DNA of 37,992 nt from Coriobacteriaceae bacterium (GCA_015062655.1 SUUG01000026.1:1-37992), one strand, 5' to 3'; positions 16,204 through 25,401 are shown, counted from the stretch's first letter. Translations and numbers: made by a program. The notes: generated by a model from the sequence alone, not told the origin.

Positions 16204-16627
16204 ACCACGCAAGCGCACGACCCCAACGCGGCAGCGCCATGGGCAGGGGTCCCGCGGGGCGCGGCCCAGCCCTCGATGAGCCTGCGCTCGCATGGCCTGT
16301 GCGCACGGCCCGGCGGCAGATTAATTCTGCGACGTGAAGGTCACGGACTCGGTGACATTCGGCGACGTCGCGGCCGCAAGTTCGTCGTTTGTAAGACGGA
16401 TGCGATCTCGGTGTGCGCGTTCTTCTCATTCGTCACGGTCTTGTCTCCATCCGTATGCTCTTCTCTCTTTCCGCTTACGGTCCTCGCGTCAGCGGCATCG
16501 TTCACCTGCGATTCGTTCTGTTGCGCACCTCTCCCTACTTAGCTGCCAGCTAACCTCTGCATTGATGCGTTCTGTTAAAATGTGTTGCATTGTGTATTTA
16601 CATAGGCGTTACTTGGTAGGGATGCTT

Positions 16628-16840
16628 ATGAAGTATTCGGAACTGCTCGATTCCGGCGCCTCTACGTCAGAGCTGCAGGCGTATCTCGTCGATTCCGAGC
16701 TGGTCACGGTCACCCTTCGGCTTCCACGCACCATGCGTGAATCTGCGAAGGAGTACGCGACGCTCAACGGCCTCAACTTCACCTCCCTCGTGAAGCAGTG
16801 CCTCATCGAGAAGCTCACGGCTTCGCGCGACCGGAACTAG
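16628..16840 (+). CDS. Ribbon-helix-helix-like small protein heading the second R-M operon
   Basis: I start at the ATG at 16628, preceded at suitable distance by GGTAGGG; an ATG at 16622 is too close to it. The 70-residue product has VTVTLRLPRTMRESAKEYAT followed by NGLNFTSLVKQCLIEKL (about residues 27-64), the beta strand and two helices of a CopG-type ribbon-helix-helix domain. Such proteins act as DNA-binding autoregulators or antitoxins. It ends directly before hsdR, so it may regulate this restriction operon. No partner toxin is visible. Confidence 0.65.
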   Translation: MKYSELLDSGASTSELQAYLVDSELVTVTLRLPRTMRESAKEYATLNGLNFTSLVKQCLIEKLTASRDRN

Positions 16841-16849
16841 GTGATCGAT

Positions 16850-19800
16850 ATGTTCGACAACAAAGTCACCGTTGAGTACATGTCCGTGGCGATGCCGATG
16901 AATGAGGACTTCTACGAGCAGGTCATCATCGAGCACCTGTGCGACGAGCACGGATACGAATACCTTCACGGCCCCGACGTTCCACGCACGACTCCCGACT
17001 ACCGCGATGTCTTCCTCCCGGCGGTGCTACCGAACAGCCTCAGACGCATTAATCCCAGCTTGCCGGCAGCCGCCATTGAGCAGGCCATCCTCAAGATGTC
17101 AAACATCGAGGCTGGCGGTCTCTACCAGAAGAACGAAGTCTTCAACGACTATCTGCAGTCTGGCGTGGAAGTCCACTTCTTCGACGGCAAGGAGGAGCGC
17201 GACGACATCGTCTACCTTCTCGACTTCGACAAGCCCGAGAACAACACCTTCCACATCGTGAACCAATGGACCTTCGTCGAGTACTCCAACAAGCGCCCCG
17301 ACCTGATCGTGTTCGTGAACGGCATGACGCTCGTCATCTTCGAGCTCAAGAGCCCGTCGCGCGAGGAGACCGACGCCTCCGACGCCTACCTGCAGCTGCG
17401 TCAGTACATGAAGCAGATACCCAGCATGTTCGTGCCAAACGTGTTCTGCGTGATGAGCGATATGAGCGAGACGCGCGTGGGGACCATAACCGCCGACGAG
17501 GACCGCTACGTGTCCTGGAAGAGCGTGGACGGTGACTACGCGCACACGAAGGCCGCAACGTGGAAGACGATGCTCGACGGCATGATGCCGAAGGCGCGGC
17601 TGCTCGACATCATCAAGAACTTCGTGTGCTTCAACGACGACGCAGCCAAGGTCGTGAAGATCCTCGCCGGGTACCACCAGTACTTCGCCGTGAGGAAGGC
17701 GGTCGACCGCGCCGTGGAAGCCGTTGAGGGTGACGGCAAGCTCGGCGTGTTCTGGCACACACAGGGCTCGGGCAAGTCGCTCTCAATGGTGTTCTTCGCG
17801 CACCTGCTGCAGGAGCGACTCGACAGTCCCACCATCGTTGTCATCACCGACCGCAACGACCTGGACGACCGGCTCTACGGACAATTCTGCCGCTGTGCGC
17901 CGTTCTTGCGCCAGACGGCGGTTCAGGCCACGAGCCGCGACGGCGCGAACGACAAGACGAGCCTGAAACGACTCTTGGTCGGACGCGAGGCCAACGGCAT
18001 CATTTTCACGACCATGCAGAAGTTCATAAACGGTGAGGAGCCGCTGTGCGACCGCAGCAACGTGGTCGTCATGGTGGACGAGGCACACCGGGGCCAGTAC
18101 GGGCTCACCGAGCGCATGGACGCCGAGGGCAACGTGCGCATCGGTGCCGCGCGCATCGTGCGCAAGGCGCTGCCGAACGCGAGCTACATCGGCTTCACCG
18201 GAACGCCAATATCGACCGAGGACAAGAACACGCGCGAGATATTCGGCGACTACATCGACGTGTACGACATGACGCAGTCGGTGGAGGACAACGCCACGCG
18301 CCCCGTGTTCTACGAGAGCCGCGTGGTGGCGCTCAAGCTCGACAAGGACAAGCTCGCCCAGCTCGACGCCGCCTACGCCGAGTTCGCCGAGCAGGCCAAC
18401 GAGGCAAGCATCGAGAAGGCCAAGCGGGACACGGGCGGGCTCGACGCCATATTCGGCGCACCAGAGACCATAGACGCGCTCTGCCGCGACATCATCGAGC
18501 ACTACGAGGCCAACCGGGCAGACATCCTAGCCGGCAAGGCACTCATCGTCGCGTACAGCAGGCCCGTGGCCATGAAGATCTACTACCGCATGATGGAGCT
18601 GCGCCCCGACTGGGGCGACAAGCTCGGCGTCGTGATGACCATGGGCAACCAGGACCCCGAGGAGTGGTTCGACGTCTGCGGCGGCAAGACCCACAAGAAG
18701 GAGATGGAGCGGAAGTTCAAGAAGGACGACGACCCGCTCAAGATCGCCATCGTGGTGGACATGTGGCTCACCGGCTTCGACGTTCCGAGCCTGGCCACCA
18801 TGTACGTGTTCAAGCCCATGAAGGGCCATAACCTCATGCAGGCCATCGCCCGCGTGAACCGCGTGTGCAGGGACAAGGAGGGCGGTCTGGTCGTGGACTA
18901 CATCGGCATCGCCCGCGCCCTCAAGCAAGCGATGAAGGACTACACCAACCGCGACCAGTCCAACTACGGCGACATGGACGTGGCGGCAACCGCCTACCCG
19001 AAGTTCCTGGAGAAGCTTGACGTGTGCCGCGACCTCATGTACGGCTTCGACTACCGCAAAACCATCTTCACCGACAGCAAGGCGCAGCTAGCAAGCGCCA
19101 TCGCCGAGGGCACCGACTGGCTGCTGGAGCCCTCGCGAGAAGAGGACCGCGAGGACTTCATCAAGCAGTGCCAACTCATGAACCAGGCGCTCAGCCTCTG
19201 CAAGAGCCTCGTTTCCGAGGAGGACCAGCACGAAGCGGCGTACCTATCCGTCCTGCGCGTGCAGGTGCTGCGCCTGACTGGTCGGCAGGGCTCCGGCGGC
19301 AAGGGAATGACCTACGCCGAGTTCAACAAGCGCGTGACCGCCATCCTCGAGCAGACGGTGCATGCGGACGGCGTCATCGACCTGTTCGAGAAGGACAGCG
19401 TGGAGATATCGCTCTTCGACGAGGCGTTCCTGGCCGAGCTCGCCAACATGAAGCAGAAGAACATCGCCGTGGAGAGCCTCAAGCGCCTCATAAAGGAGCG
19501 CGTGCGTGCCTACCAGCGCACGAGTGTGGTGAAGGCCGAGAAATTCAGCGACATGCTGCAGGGCACGCTCAACGCCTACCTCAACGGCATGCTCACGAAC
19601 GCGCAGGTCATCGAAGAGCTCGTGAACATGGCCAAGGAGATGATGAAGGACCGCACCGACGCCGAGAAGCTGGGGCTCACCGACGAGGAGATGGCCTTCT
19701 ACGACGCCATAACCAAGCCGCAGGCCGTGAAGGACTTCTACGACAACGACCAGCTCGTGGCCATCACCCGCGAGCTCACCGAGGCCATGCGCAAGAGCGC

Positions 19801-19957
19801 GACCATCGACTGGCAGCGCAAGGAGTCGGCGCGTGCCGGCATGCGCCGCGCGATCAAGCGTCTTCTGAGAAAATACAAGTACCCGCCCGAAGGCGCTGAG
19901 GAGGCCCTGACCACCGTCATGAAACAGTGCGAGCTCTGGGCAGACACCAAGATCTAA
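16850..19957 (+). CDS. hsdR: Type I restriction enzyme HsdR, second system
   Basis: ATG at 16850 follows AGGTGATCGAT; a GTG at 16841 is also in frame. The 1035-residue product has the nuclease signature RPDLIVFVNGMTLVIFELKS (about 150-165), Walker A HTQGSGKS (about 307), DEAH-type MVDEAHRGQYG (about 409), FTGTPI and the helicase motif WLTGFDVPSLATMYV. It differs widely from the HsdR at 4797-7940, so the two systems were acquired separately. HsdM follows 15 bases later. Confidence 0.93.
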   Translation: MFDNKVTVEYMSVAMPMNEDFYEQVIIEHLCDEHGYEYLHGPDVPRTTPDYRDVFLPAVLPNSLRRINPSLPAAAIEQAILKMSNIEAGGLYQKNEVFNDYLQSGVEVHFFDGKEERDDIVYLLDFDKPENNTFHIVNQWTFVEYSNKRPDLIVFVNGMTLVIFELKSPSREETDASDAYLQLRQYMKQIPSMFVPNVFCVMSDMSETRVGTITADEDRYVSWKSVDGDYAHTKAATWKTMLDGMMPKARLLDIIKNFVCFNDDAAKVVKILAGYHQYFAVRKAVDRAVEAVEGDGKLGVFWHTQGSGKSLSMVFFAHLLQERLDSPTIVVITDRNDLDDRLYGQFCRCAPFLRQTAVQATSRDGANDKTSLKRLLVGREANGIIFTTMQKFINGEEPLCDRSNVVVMVDEAHRGQYGLTERMDAEGNVRIGAARIVRKALPNASYIGFTGTPISTEDKNTREIFGDYIDVYDMTQSVEDNATRPVFYESRVVALKLDKDKLAQLDAAYAEFAEQANEASIEKAKRDTGGLDAIFGAPETIDALCRDIIEHYEANRADILAGKALIVAYSRPVAMKIYYRMMELRPDWGDKLGVVMTMGNQDPEEWFDVCGGKTHKKEMERKFKKDDDPLKIAIVVDMWLTGFDVPSLATMYVFKPMKGHNLMQAIARVNRVCRDKEGGLVVDYIGIARALKQAMKDYTNRDQSNYGDMDVAATAYPKFLEKLDVCRDLMYGFDYRKTIFTDSKAQLASAIAEGTDWLLEPSREEDREDFIKQCQLMNQALSLCKSLVSEEDQHEAAYLSVLRVQVLRLTGRQGSGGKGMTYAEFNKRVTAILEQTVHADGVIDLFEKDSVEISLFDEAFLAELANMKQKNIAVESLKRLIKERVRAYQRTSVVKAEKFSDMLQGTLNAYLNGMLTNAQVIEELVNMAKEMMKDRTDAEKLGLTDEEMAFYDAITKPQAVKDFYDNDQLVAITRELTEAMRKSATIDWQRKESARAGMRRAIKRLLRKYKYPPEGAEEALTTVMKQCELWADTKI

Positions 19958-19972
19958 CCATAAGGAGAAGAA

Positions 19973-21484
19973 GTGGCACGCAAGAAGGCAGGCAACACGG
20001 CAGAGATCGGCTTCGAGCAGCAGATATGGAGTGCCGCCGACAAGCTGCGCGGCAACATGGACCCCAGCGAGTATAAGAACGTGGTGCTGGGGCTCATCTT
20101 CCTCAAGTACATCTCCGACAAGTTCGAACAAAGATACCAGGAGCTGGTTGACGAGGGCGAGGGCTTCGAGGAAGACCGCGACGAGTACACCTACAAGAAC
20201 ATCTTCTTCGTGCCGCCCGAGGCGAGATGGAGCGTCATCGCCGGTGCCGCCCACACACCCGAGATCGGCAAGGTCATCGACAACGCCATGCGCCTCATCG
20301 AGGCCGAGAACGACAAGCTCAAGAACATCCTGCCCAAAAACTTCGCCCGCCAGGAGTTGGACAAGCGTCGTCTGGGCGAGGTGGTGGACCTCTTCACCAA
20401 CGTGCAGATGGCCGAGAAGGGCGACACCCGCGACATCTTGGGTCGCACGTACGAGTACTGCCTCTACAAGTTTGCCGAGACCGAGGGCAAGAACGCCGGG
20501 GAATTTTACACACCTGCCTGCGTCGTGCGAACGCTCGTCGAGATCATCGAGCCATACCGTGGCCGCGTGTACGACCCCTGCTGCGGGTCGGGCGGCATGT
20601 TCGTGCAGTCGGCTCAGTTCGTCAAGAACCACCAGGGCAGGATTGACAACCTGTCCGTATACGGCCAGGAGAGCAACCCGACCACCTGGAAGATGGCGAT
20701 GATGAACCTCGCCATCCAAGGCATCGACGCGGATCTGGGCGCCTTCAACGCCGACACCTTCTTTAACGACATCCACAAGAACGAGCGCTTCGACTTCGTG
20801 CTGGCAAACCCGCCCTTCAACGCGTCTGACTGGGGTGGCGAGCAGTTGCGTGAGGACCCGCGCTGGGACTACGGCACGCCTCCCGCGGGTAACGCCAACT
20901 TTGCATGGATGCAGCACATGATTCACCATCTGGCCGACGGCGGCCACATGGGCATGGTGCTCGCAAACGGCTCGCTCTCTTCCCAACAGAACAACGAAGG
21001 TGCCATCAGACAGGCAATCGTCGATGCGGGACTCGTCGAGGGTATCGTCGCCATGCCCGACCGCCTCTTCTACAGCACGGGCATCCCCGTGAGCCTGTGG
21101 ATCATCAGCAAGCAGCCCGGCCGGCAGAAGAAAACGCTCTTCGTCGACGCCCGCGAGATGGGCACCATGGTGAGCCGCCGCCTGCGCGAGTTCACCGATG
21201 AGGACATCGCCAAGGTTGCCGAGGCGTTCGACGCTTTCCGCAAAGGCGAGCTTGAGGATGAAAAGGGCTTCTGCGCTGCGGTTGACGTAGAGGACATTGC
21301 CAAGCAGGACTACATCCTTACTCCCGGTCGATACGTTGGAATAAAAGACGAGGAAGACGACGGCGAGCCCTTCGAGGAAAAGATGGAACGCCTGACCGGC
21401 GAGCTTGCCAAGTGCTTCGAGGAATCCGACCGGCTGCAGCAGCAGATCCGCAAGAACCTGGAGGCTATCGGTTATGGGTTCTAA
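19973..21484 (+). CDS. hsdM: Type I DNA adenine methyltransferase HsdM, second system
   Basis: A GTG start at 19973 follows AAGGAGAAGAA. The 503 residues contain the HsdM N-terminal domain (IWSAADKLRGNMDPSEYKNV), FYTPACVVRTLVEII, motif I DPCCGSGGMF (about 204) and motif IV LANPPFNASDWGG (about 278). The catalytic residues are intact. Its 3' end overlaps the start of the specificity gene by 11 bases. Confidence 0.93.
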   Translation: MARKKAGNTAEIGFEQQIWSAADKLRGNMDPSEYKNVVLGLIFLKYISDKFEQRYQELVDEGEGFEEDRDEYTYKNIFFVPPEARWSVIAGAAHTPEIGKVIDNAMRLIEAENDKLKNILPKNFARQELDKRRLGEVVDLFTNVQMAEKGDTRDILGRTYEYCLYKFAETEGKNAGEFYTPACVVRTLVEIIEPYRGRVYDPCCGSGGMFVQSAQFVKNHQGRIDNLSVYGQESNPTTWKMAMMNLAIQGIDADLGAFNADTFFNDIHKNERFDFVLANPPFNASDWGGEQLREDPRWDYGTPPAGNANFAWMQHMIHHLADGGHMGMVLANGSLSSQQNNEGAIRQAIVDAGLVEGIVAMPDRLFYSTGIPVSLWIISKQPGRQKKTLFVDAREMGTMVSRRLREFTDEDIAKVAEAFDAFRKGELEDEKGFCAAVDVEDIAKQDYILTPGRYVGIKDEEDDGEPFEEKMERLTGELAKCFEESDRLQQQIRKNLEAIGYGF

Positions 21485-22058
21485 GGTTTATTCCGCTGGT
21501 GATCTTATCGGCTTCTCAATTGGTGGCGGCTGGGGAAAAGAGGAACAGCAGGGTGATTTCCAGACCGAGGTAGCTATTATCCGTGGAGCGGACTTTCCTT
21601 CCATCGAAAACGGCATCTACGATGGGCTACCTGTAAGATGGGAAAAGAAGGCGAAAGCCACTAAAGCATCACTGCAGCCCGGAGACATCATACTCGAGAT
21701 CTCTGGTGGCACAGATGACAGACCGACCGGCAGAACACTCTACATCACCGAAGATCTGCTCGACAGCTACGACTGTCCAGTGATTCCGGCAAGCTTTTGC
21801 AGACTGCTTCGACCTGTGAATGACATTGACTCTGCTTACCTCTTCTTCTGGCTACAGAACATGTATGTCAAGGGGCGAACTTGGGGATACCAGAACCGCT
21901 CGACCGGCCTATCAAATTTCCAATACAAGGTATTTGCTGAACTCGAGCAGGTTGCTGTGCCTGACGAAGAAGCACAGCATGGCATCGCCTCGTTATTACT
22001 AATGTTTGACGAAAAACGCCATCTTAACAATCGTGCAAATGATTATTTGGCGGCGTAG
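21474..22058 (+). CDS. hsdS: HsdS N-terminal half, second system (ends at an inverted repeat)
   Basis: The ATG at 21474 lies inside the end of hsdM. The 194 residues make one recognition domain (from KVYSAGDLIGFSIGGGWG) and the start of the central helical spacer (GIASLLLMFDEKRHLNNRAN). The reading stops at DYLAA within a 16-bp sequence (22036-22051) that recurs inverted at 22688-22703. A full HsdS would continue through a second domain, which is present on the opposite strand just downstream. Alone this half might still assemble as a pair. Confidence 0.85.
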   Translation: MGSKVYSAGDLIGFSIGGGWGKEEQQGDFQTEVAIIRGADFPSIENGIYDGLPVRWEKKAKATKASLQPGDIILEISGGTDDRPTGRTLYITEDLLDSYDCPVIPASFCRLLRPVNDIDSAYLFFWLQNMYVKGRTWGYQNRSTGLSNFQYKVFAELEQVAVPDEEAQHGIASLLLMFDEKRHLNNRANDYLAA

Positions 22059-22692
22059 GTAATTCGACTTCCGATACGTCGATCTCGCCGGACATCAACT
22101 TGGGAAGCAGGATGTCTCTGAGCTCACCCAGCTTGCGAGACTGTACCTTCAGCCCAATAATTTCGTCGACGATTGGCTGCATTTCCGCAGTTAGTTCGAC
22201 CATGGCGTCAGTCGGCGGCATGAGTACTTCAGATTCTTGTAGCGCGCTGCGCTTGATGTGGCCCATGGTGGTTGCACGGTCCTTTGCCAACGCGATGAAG
22301 CGTCTCATGTGCTGCTTGGTCCACATGTAATAGAACCAACTCGGATAAGCATCGGACGTGACCTTGAAGAGATGCTGATTCAACCCGGCATCTCCGCCAG
22401 CCCAGAAGTCGAGTAACAGGGTGCCGGACCAAGAGAACACAAGGTCGCCGTCATGGATGGTGACAGACTCATCAATATCGCTGCGGCATCTTTCAGCATC
22501 GCTTCCGCAATAACCCTGGCCAAGCTCTCGAATCTTTAGCACGGGAAGGCCCGGGTCATCGCCGGCGGGTCTGAACCGCTGCATGGCAAGCCCGTTCTTG
22601 TAACTGGCGATGTCAAGTAGTGAAGCGGTCCCCCAATCAGATGATTCGTTAGCAATGAGATTGTCGAATTGGGCATCGAGCAATTCAGCCAA
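22024..22692 (-). pseudogene. HsdS C-terminal half in opposite orientation (silent cassette)
   Basis: The minus-strand reading begins in the repeated DYLAELLDAQFDNLI spacer. It covers a second recognition domain (SYKNGLAMQRFRPAGDDPGL onward) and ends with the classic HsdS tail LRDILLPKLMSGEIDVSEVE. It has no ribosome site or ATG; a stop lies upstream in frame. Inverting the segment between the 16-bp repeats would fuse it in frame to the N-terminal half at 21474. It is probably unexpressed as it stands. Confidence 0.8.
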
Positions 22693-22703
22693 ATAATCAT
22701 TTG
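22036..22703. repeat. Invertible-type segment bounded by 16-bp inverted repeats
   Basis: CAAATGATTATTTGGC at 22036-22051 is exactly complementary to 22688-22703. Both repeats lie in codons for NDYLA in the HsdS central spacer, the site where phase-variable hsdS genes recombine. The enclosed 668 bp holds the silent C-terminal half. Confidence 0.8.
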
Positions 22704-22777
22704 ACTGCAGCTTCCAAATTGAATCGTTCTATCTGGCAAGATTGCGATTTGGTCTTATCTCCATTCAAAAGAAAACG

Positions 22778-22806
22778 CATGGGCAAGCCACCTTCACTTG
22801 CCCATG
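22778..22806 (-). terminator. Terminator of the nuclease-toxin-like gene
   Basis: CATGGGCAAG and CTTGCCCATG form a 10-bp perfect stem. Read on the minus strand it is followed by GTTTTCTTTT, so it terminates transcription from the gene ending at 22831, just outside the invertible segment. Confidence 0.75.
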
Positions 22807-22830
22807 CTGTCATCATGCTTTTAAATCCTT

Positions 22831-23466
22831 CTAGCCTAGGACGACAACGTTTTGCTTGGTCGAGTCAGCAAACTGTAGCAGCGACAGCAACTCCTCGATC
22901 AAAAGCTCGCCTTCCGATGTGGTGTAGAGATTGGCACAACTGGTGGTATCTGGCGACAGGTGGCCAACCCAGGGAGCCAGTATGTTCGAATACACAGATT
23001 CAAGCTTCGTCCTGATGCCCTGCTTGATGGTTTCGATAAGCACGTCGTCGTATCCACGGCCTGTCACGTCGAGCACCACGCGCTGCAGCGATCCCTCGGG
23101 AAGGTTCGCCACGCGTGCCGTTACCTCTCTCTCAAGCTCGGAGTACCGGCCATTCGCATTGTTGACCAGGTCATAGTTCTTGACCTCGATCGCCTCCAGT
23201 TTGCCGCCCACCTCGCGGAGGATATCAGGCCTCGTGGCGACCTTCGTTCCATACGCAACTTCCTTGCCATTAAGGAGCGTTACCTGTTCCTTACCGCCGA
23301 ACTTCTGCAGGGCGGCGAGCTCGGACTCGCGGGGGGGTCGGCACCGATCCTCCACGAGCTCGCGCATGCGGGCTTAGACGTCTTGCTGCACGTCTGCCGG
23401 CAGCGTCGGGAAGTAGCGCCGGTAGCGGCTCCGTGCCACCATCTTCTCTGGGATGTATTGCTTCAT
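22831..23466 (-). pseudogene. PD-(D/E)xK nuclease toxin-like gene interrupted by a stop
   Basis: From an ATG at 23466 the reading gives MKQYIPEKMVARSRYRRYFP and more, stops at a TAA (23374-23376), then continues in the same frame from an ATG at 23367 to 22831. The second part has RPDILREVGGKLEAIEVKNY, a nuclease-fold D...ExK signature seen in polymorphic toxin domains, plus QRVVLDVTGRGYDDVLIETI. The shared frame suggests one gene broken by a nonsense change, although two adjoining genes remain possible. The ATG at 23466 is 17 bases after the methyltransferase stop. Confidence 0.55.
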
Positions 23467-23483
23467 TGGCGTGTGCCCCTTGG

Positions 23484-24293
23484 TCAAAGCTTCACGTGCA
23501 GGATGAACGCGCGGCCGGTGCGGTCGGTGACTGCCATGGCGACCCTGGTGTACAGCCCCACCTTGCCCTTGAGGATGCGGCGCGCGGCCGTGTAGAACGG
23601 GCGCACCTCGATAAGGTCGCAACCCGCCTCGCGCGCGAAGGCGGCCGGGTCGTCGATGGCGCAGCGCATGAGGGCCGAGGCGTTGCCCGTCTTCCTCACG
23701 TACTTGTTGGCGAACTCGAGACCCTTGGTGTTGGTCGCGTCGAAGACGAGCTCCGCGTCGGCGAACGCCTTCTTCGCGTCCGCTATGAAGCCCAGCACGT
23801 CAGCGTTGCGGAAGTACTGGAACACGCCCGAGACGATAACGAGCGTGGGAAGAGTGACATCAATGCCCTCCGCCCACGAGAGGTCGAAGGCGTCCCCCGC
23901 GATGAGCCTGTCGCGCTCGCTCTCGCCGAGGATGCGGCGGCGCGTGTCGATGACGTCGGGCAGGTCCATCTCGTAGAAGCGGGCACTGGGCGCGTCCGGC
24001 CCGACACGCCAGAACATGGTCTCCAGGCCGCATCCCACGTTCACGATGTTGCAGGCAGGGTGTTCGGCCGCGTAGGCGCGCGCCATCTCGTCGAGGTTGT
24101 GGTAGCGCGCCACCGACGCGATCATCGTGTACTCGTTGGAGCCCCTCTGGATGCTGTCGCCGGGTATGGCGCCCTCCAGCTCCAGCGACTTGGGGTCGAA
24201 GAAGTACTCCGGGAACCTCTTCGACACGTAGACGCGCGCGGACAGCGGGATGTAGAGCGTGTCCGCGACGCCCTCGAACAGCTCGTCCTCCAT
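23484..24293 (-). CDS. Class I SAM-dependent methyltransferase, leucine carboxyl methyltransferase-like
   Basis: The start at 24293 has GGAGGT six bases upstream; the ATG at 24299 touches the ribosome site. The 269-residue product has a SAM-binding motif IVNVGCGLETMFWRVG (about 88-103), the acidic loop FYEMDLPDVID and LVIVSGVFQYF. This is the arrangement of the LCM/Tcm O-methyltransferase family, which methylates carboxyl or hydroxyl groups on small molecules or proteins. The substrate cannot be read from the sequence. A broken nuclease-like gene follows on the same strand. Confidence 0.8.
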   Translation of the reverse strand: MEDELFEGVADTLYIPLSARVYVSKRFPEYFFDPKSLELEGAIPGDSIQRGSNEYTMIASVARYHNLDEMARAYAAEHPACNIVNVGCGLETMFWRVGPDAPSARFYEMDLPDVIDTRRRILGESERDRLIAGDAFDLSWAEGIDVTLPTLVIVSGVFQYFRNADVLGFIADAKKAFADAELVFDATNTKGLEFANKYVRKTGNASALMRCAIDDPAAFAREAGCDLIEVRPFYTAARRILKGKVGLYTRVAMAVTDRTGRAFILHVKL

Positions 24294-24447
24294 GGGCATA
24301 CCTCCTCGCAGGGTTAGAAAGGGCTACCTTTCATATTCTCGCACATTTATCCAGATTGGAATGACGACGAGGGCCCCTTTTCCGGTGATTACCAGATGGT
24401 AGATTAGAGCTTTACCTGCAAAAACTGAATTTGCGACGCAGTCAGAC

Positions 24448-24487
24448 ACTGCCTCCTGAGAACGAAGAGTCGATCTCGGGAGGCAGT
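24448..24487 (+). promoter_or_regulatory. Hairpin holding the ribosome site of the holin-like gene
   Basis: ACTGCCTCC pairs with GGGAGGCAGT around a 21-base loop. GGGAGG in the right arm is the only ribosome site before the ATG at 24493, so the stem would limit translation. The following TTCTTT could also make it a terminator. Confidence 0.5.
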
Positions 24488-24492
24488 TCTTT

Positions 24493-24711
24493 ATGGAGTC
24501 GATCATCGTGGCGTGCGTTACCGGTGTCGTGACGCTGGTTGGGGTGATCCTCTCCAACTCGAAGAGCAGGGCCATCATGGAGGTCAAGCTGGACGCCCTC
24601 ACGGAGAAGGTCGAGAAGCACAACCGGCTCATCGAGCGGACATACCGCCTGGAAGAGGGGCTTTCGGTCGTGCGGAACGGCATCGAGACCCTGAAGGGAA
24701 AGGCGGGCTGA
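24493..24711 (+). CDS. Phage holin/XhlA-like protein, 72 aa
   Basis: The protein has one N-terminal membrane span (IIVACVTGVVTLVGVIL) followed by a charged coiled coil (VKLDALTEKVEKHNRLIERT) ending GIETLKGKAG. This matches the hemolysin XhlA/holin type encoded next to phage lysozymes. It is probably intact, but the genes that would work with it downstream are broken, so it is a prophage relic. Confidence 0.7.
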   Translation: MESIIVACVTGVVTLVGVILSNSKSRAIMEVKLDALTEKVEKHNRLIERTYRLEEGLSVVRNGIETLKGKAG

Positions 24712-24712
24712 C

Positions 24713-25269
24713 ATGAGCGAGTTTTTGGCAAGCAACGACGGGCAGCGGAGGCTCCCGCGCACGATCGTGCAGGGGTCCTGGGCGTGGTGATCGCCAACCT
24801 GGACCTGATCATGGGCTGGTGCGTGCTCGACTTGAGCACGCGCGGGCTCGTTCTGGACCTTGGGCCTTCGTGGGTCAAGAGGTGGCTCGACCGCGTGCGC
24901 GAGAAGACCGGCGTTACGCCGGGCATCTACACGAGCAAGTCGGTTCTTTTCTCCCATGACTGGTCCAGCGTGGCCAAGACGTACCCCTTATGGGTGGCGC
25001 AGTACCCGAACTACGAGGAGACCGGATTCCTCTCCGAGCCCTGGACCGACGGCTGGGACTTCGGGGCGTGGAACTCGTCGCTGATCTTCCACTACACGGG
25101 CACCGGACGCATCCCAGGCTACGGCGGGCACCTGGACCTCGACCTCTTCTACGGAACCAAGGACGACTGGCGGAGGCTCTGCGCGGGGGCAGGTGCCTCC
25201 GCTGGCACCGGGGAGGTGAAGGAAGTGGCTATCAGCAGGTCTAGCCTGTGGATTTGTTGCTTTCAGTGA
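24713..25269 (+). pseudogene. Fused remnant: second holin start joined to GH25 lysozyme end
   Basis: MSEFLASNDGQRRLPRTIVQ opens at 24713, then a shift near 24775 is needed to continue as GVLGVVIANLDLIMGW, a holin membrane span. Without a gap the reading passes to LVLDLGPSWVKRWLDRVREK and YPLWVAQYPNYEETGF, the C-terminal half of a GH25 muramidase, ending LFYGTKDDWRRL. The lysozyme's N-terminal half with its first catalytic acid is missing. A deletion fused the two lysis genes. Confidence 0.65.
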
Positions 25270-25291
25270 AAGAGTGCTGCGAGCCTAAAAA

Positions 25292-25307
25292 TATTCCCAC
25301 TCAATAA
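25292..25307. other. Possible degenerate attachment-site sequence
   Basis: TATTCCCACTCAATAA differs at two positions from TACTCCCACTCGATAA at 36458-36473. It follows the prophage lysis remnant and precedes the Fic-ATPase cargo. The resemblance alone is weak. Confidence 0.3.
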
Positions 25308-25401
25308 ATGAATCGTTGCGTATTTTCTTCAGTTTTTGTCGTAGTACGGCATTTTGAAGAATTTTACGTTGGATTAACCATAATTCGCGAAAATCCATGT
25401 T

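Larger units (their letters stand above)
15889..16470 (+). repeat. Duplicated phage-derived block, copy 2
   Basis: Three collinear parts match 2172-2486, about 3053-3096 and 3366-3575. The stretches between them in copy 1 (most of the XRE gene and the reading frame after it, and the middle of the inverted repeat) are missing here. This copy lies upstream of the RHH-hsdR operon. Confidence 0.8.

Noticed and set aside
19244..20986. A 580-codon open frame opposite hsdR/hsdM of the second system
   Set aside because: Same antisense artefact of high GC codon use. The plus-strand genes have clear catalytic motifs.
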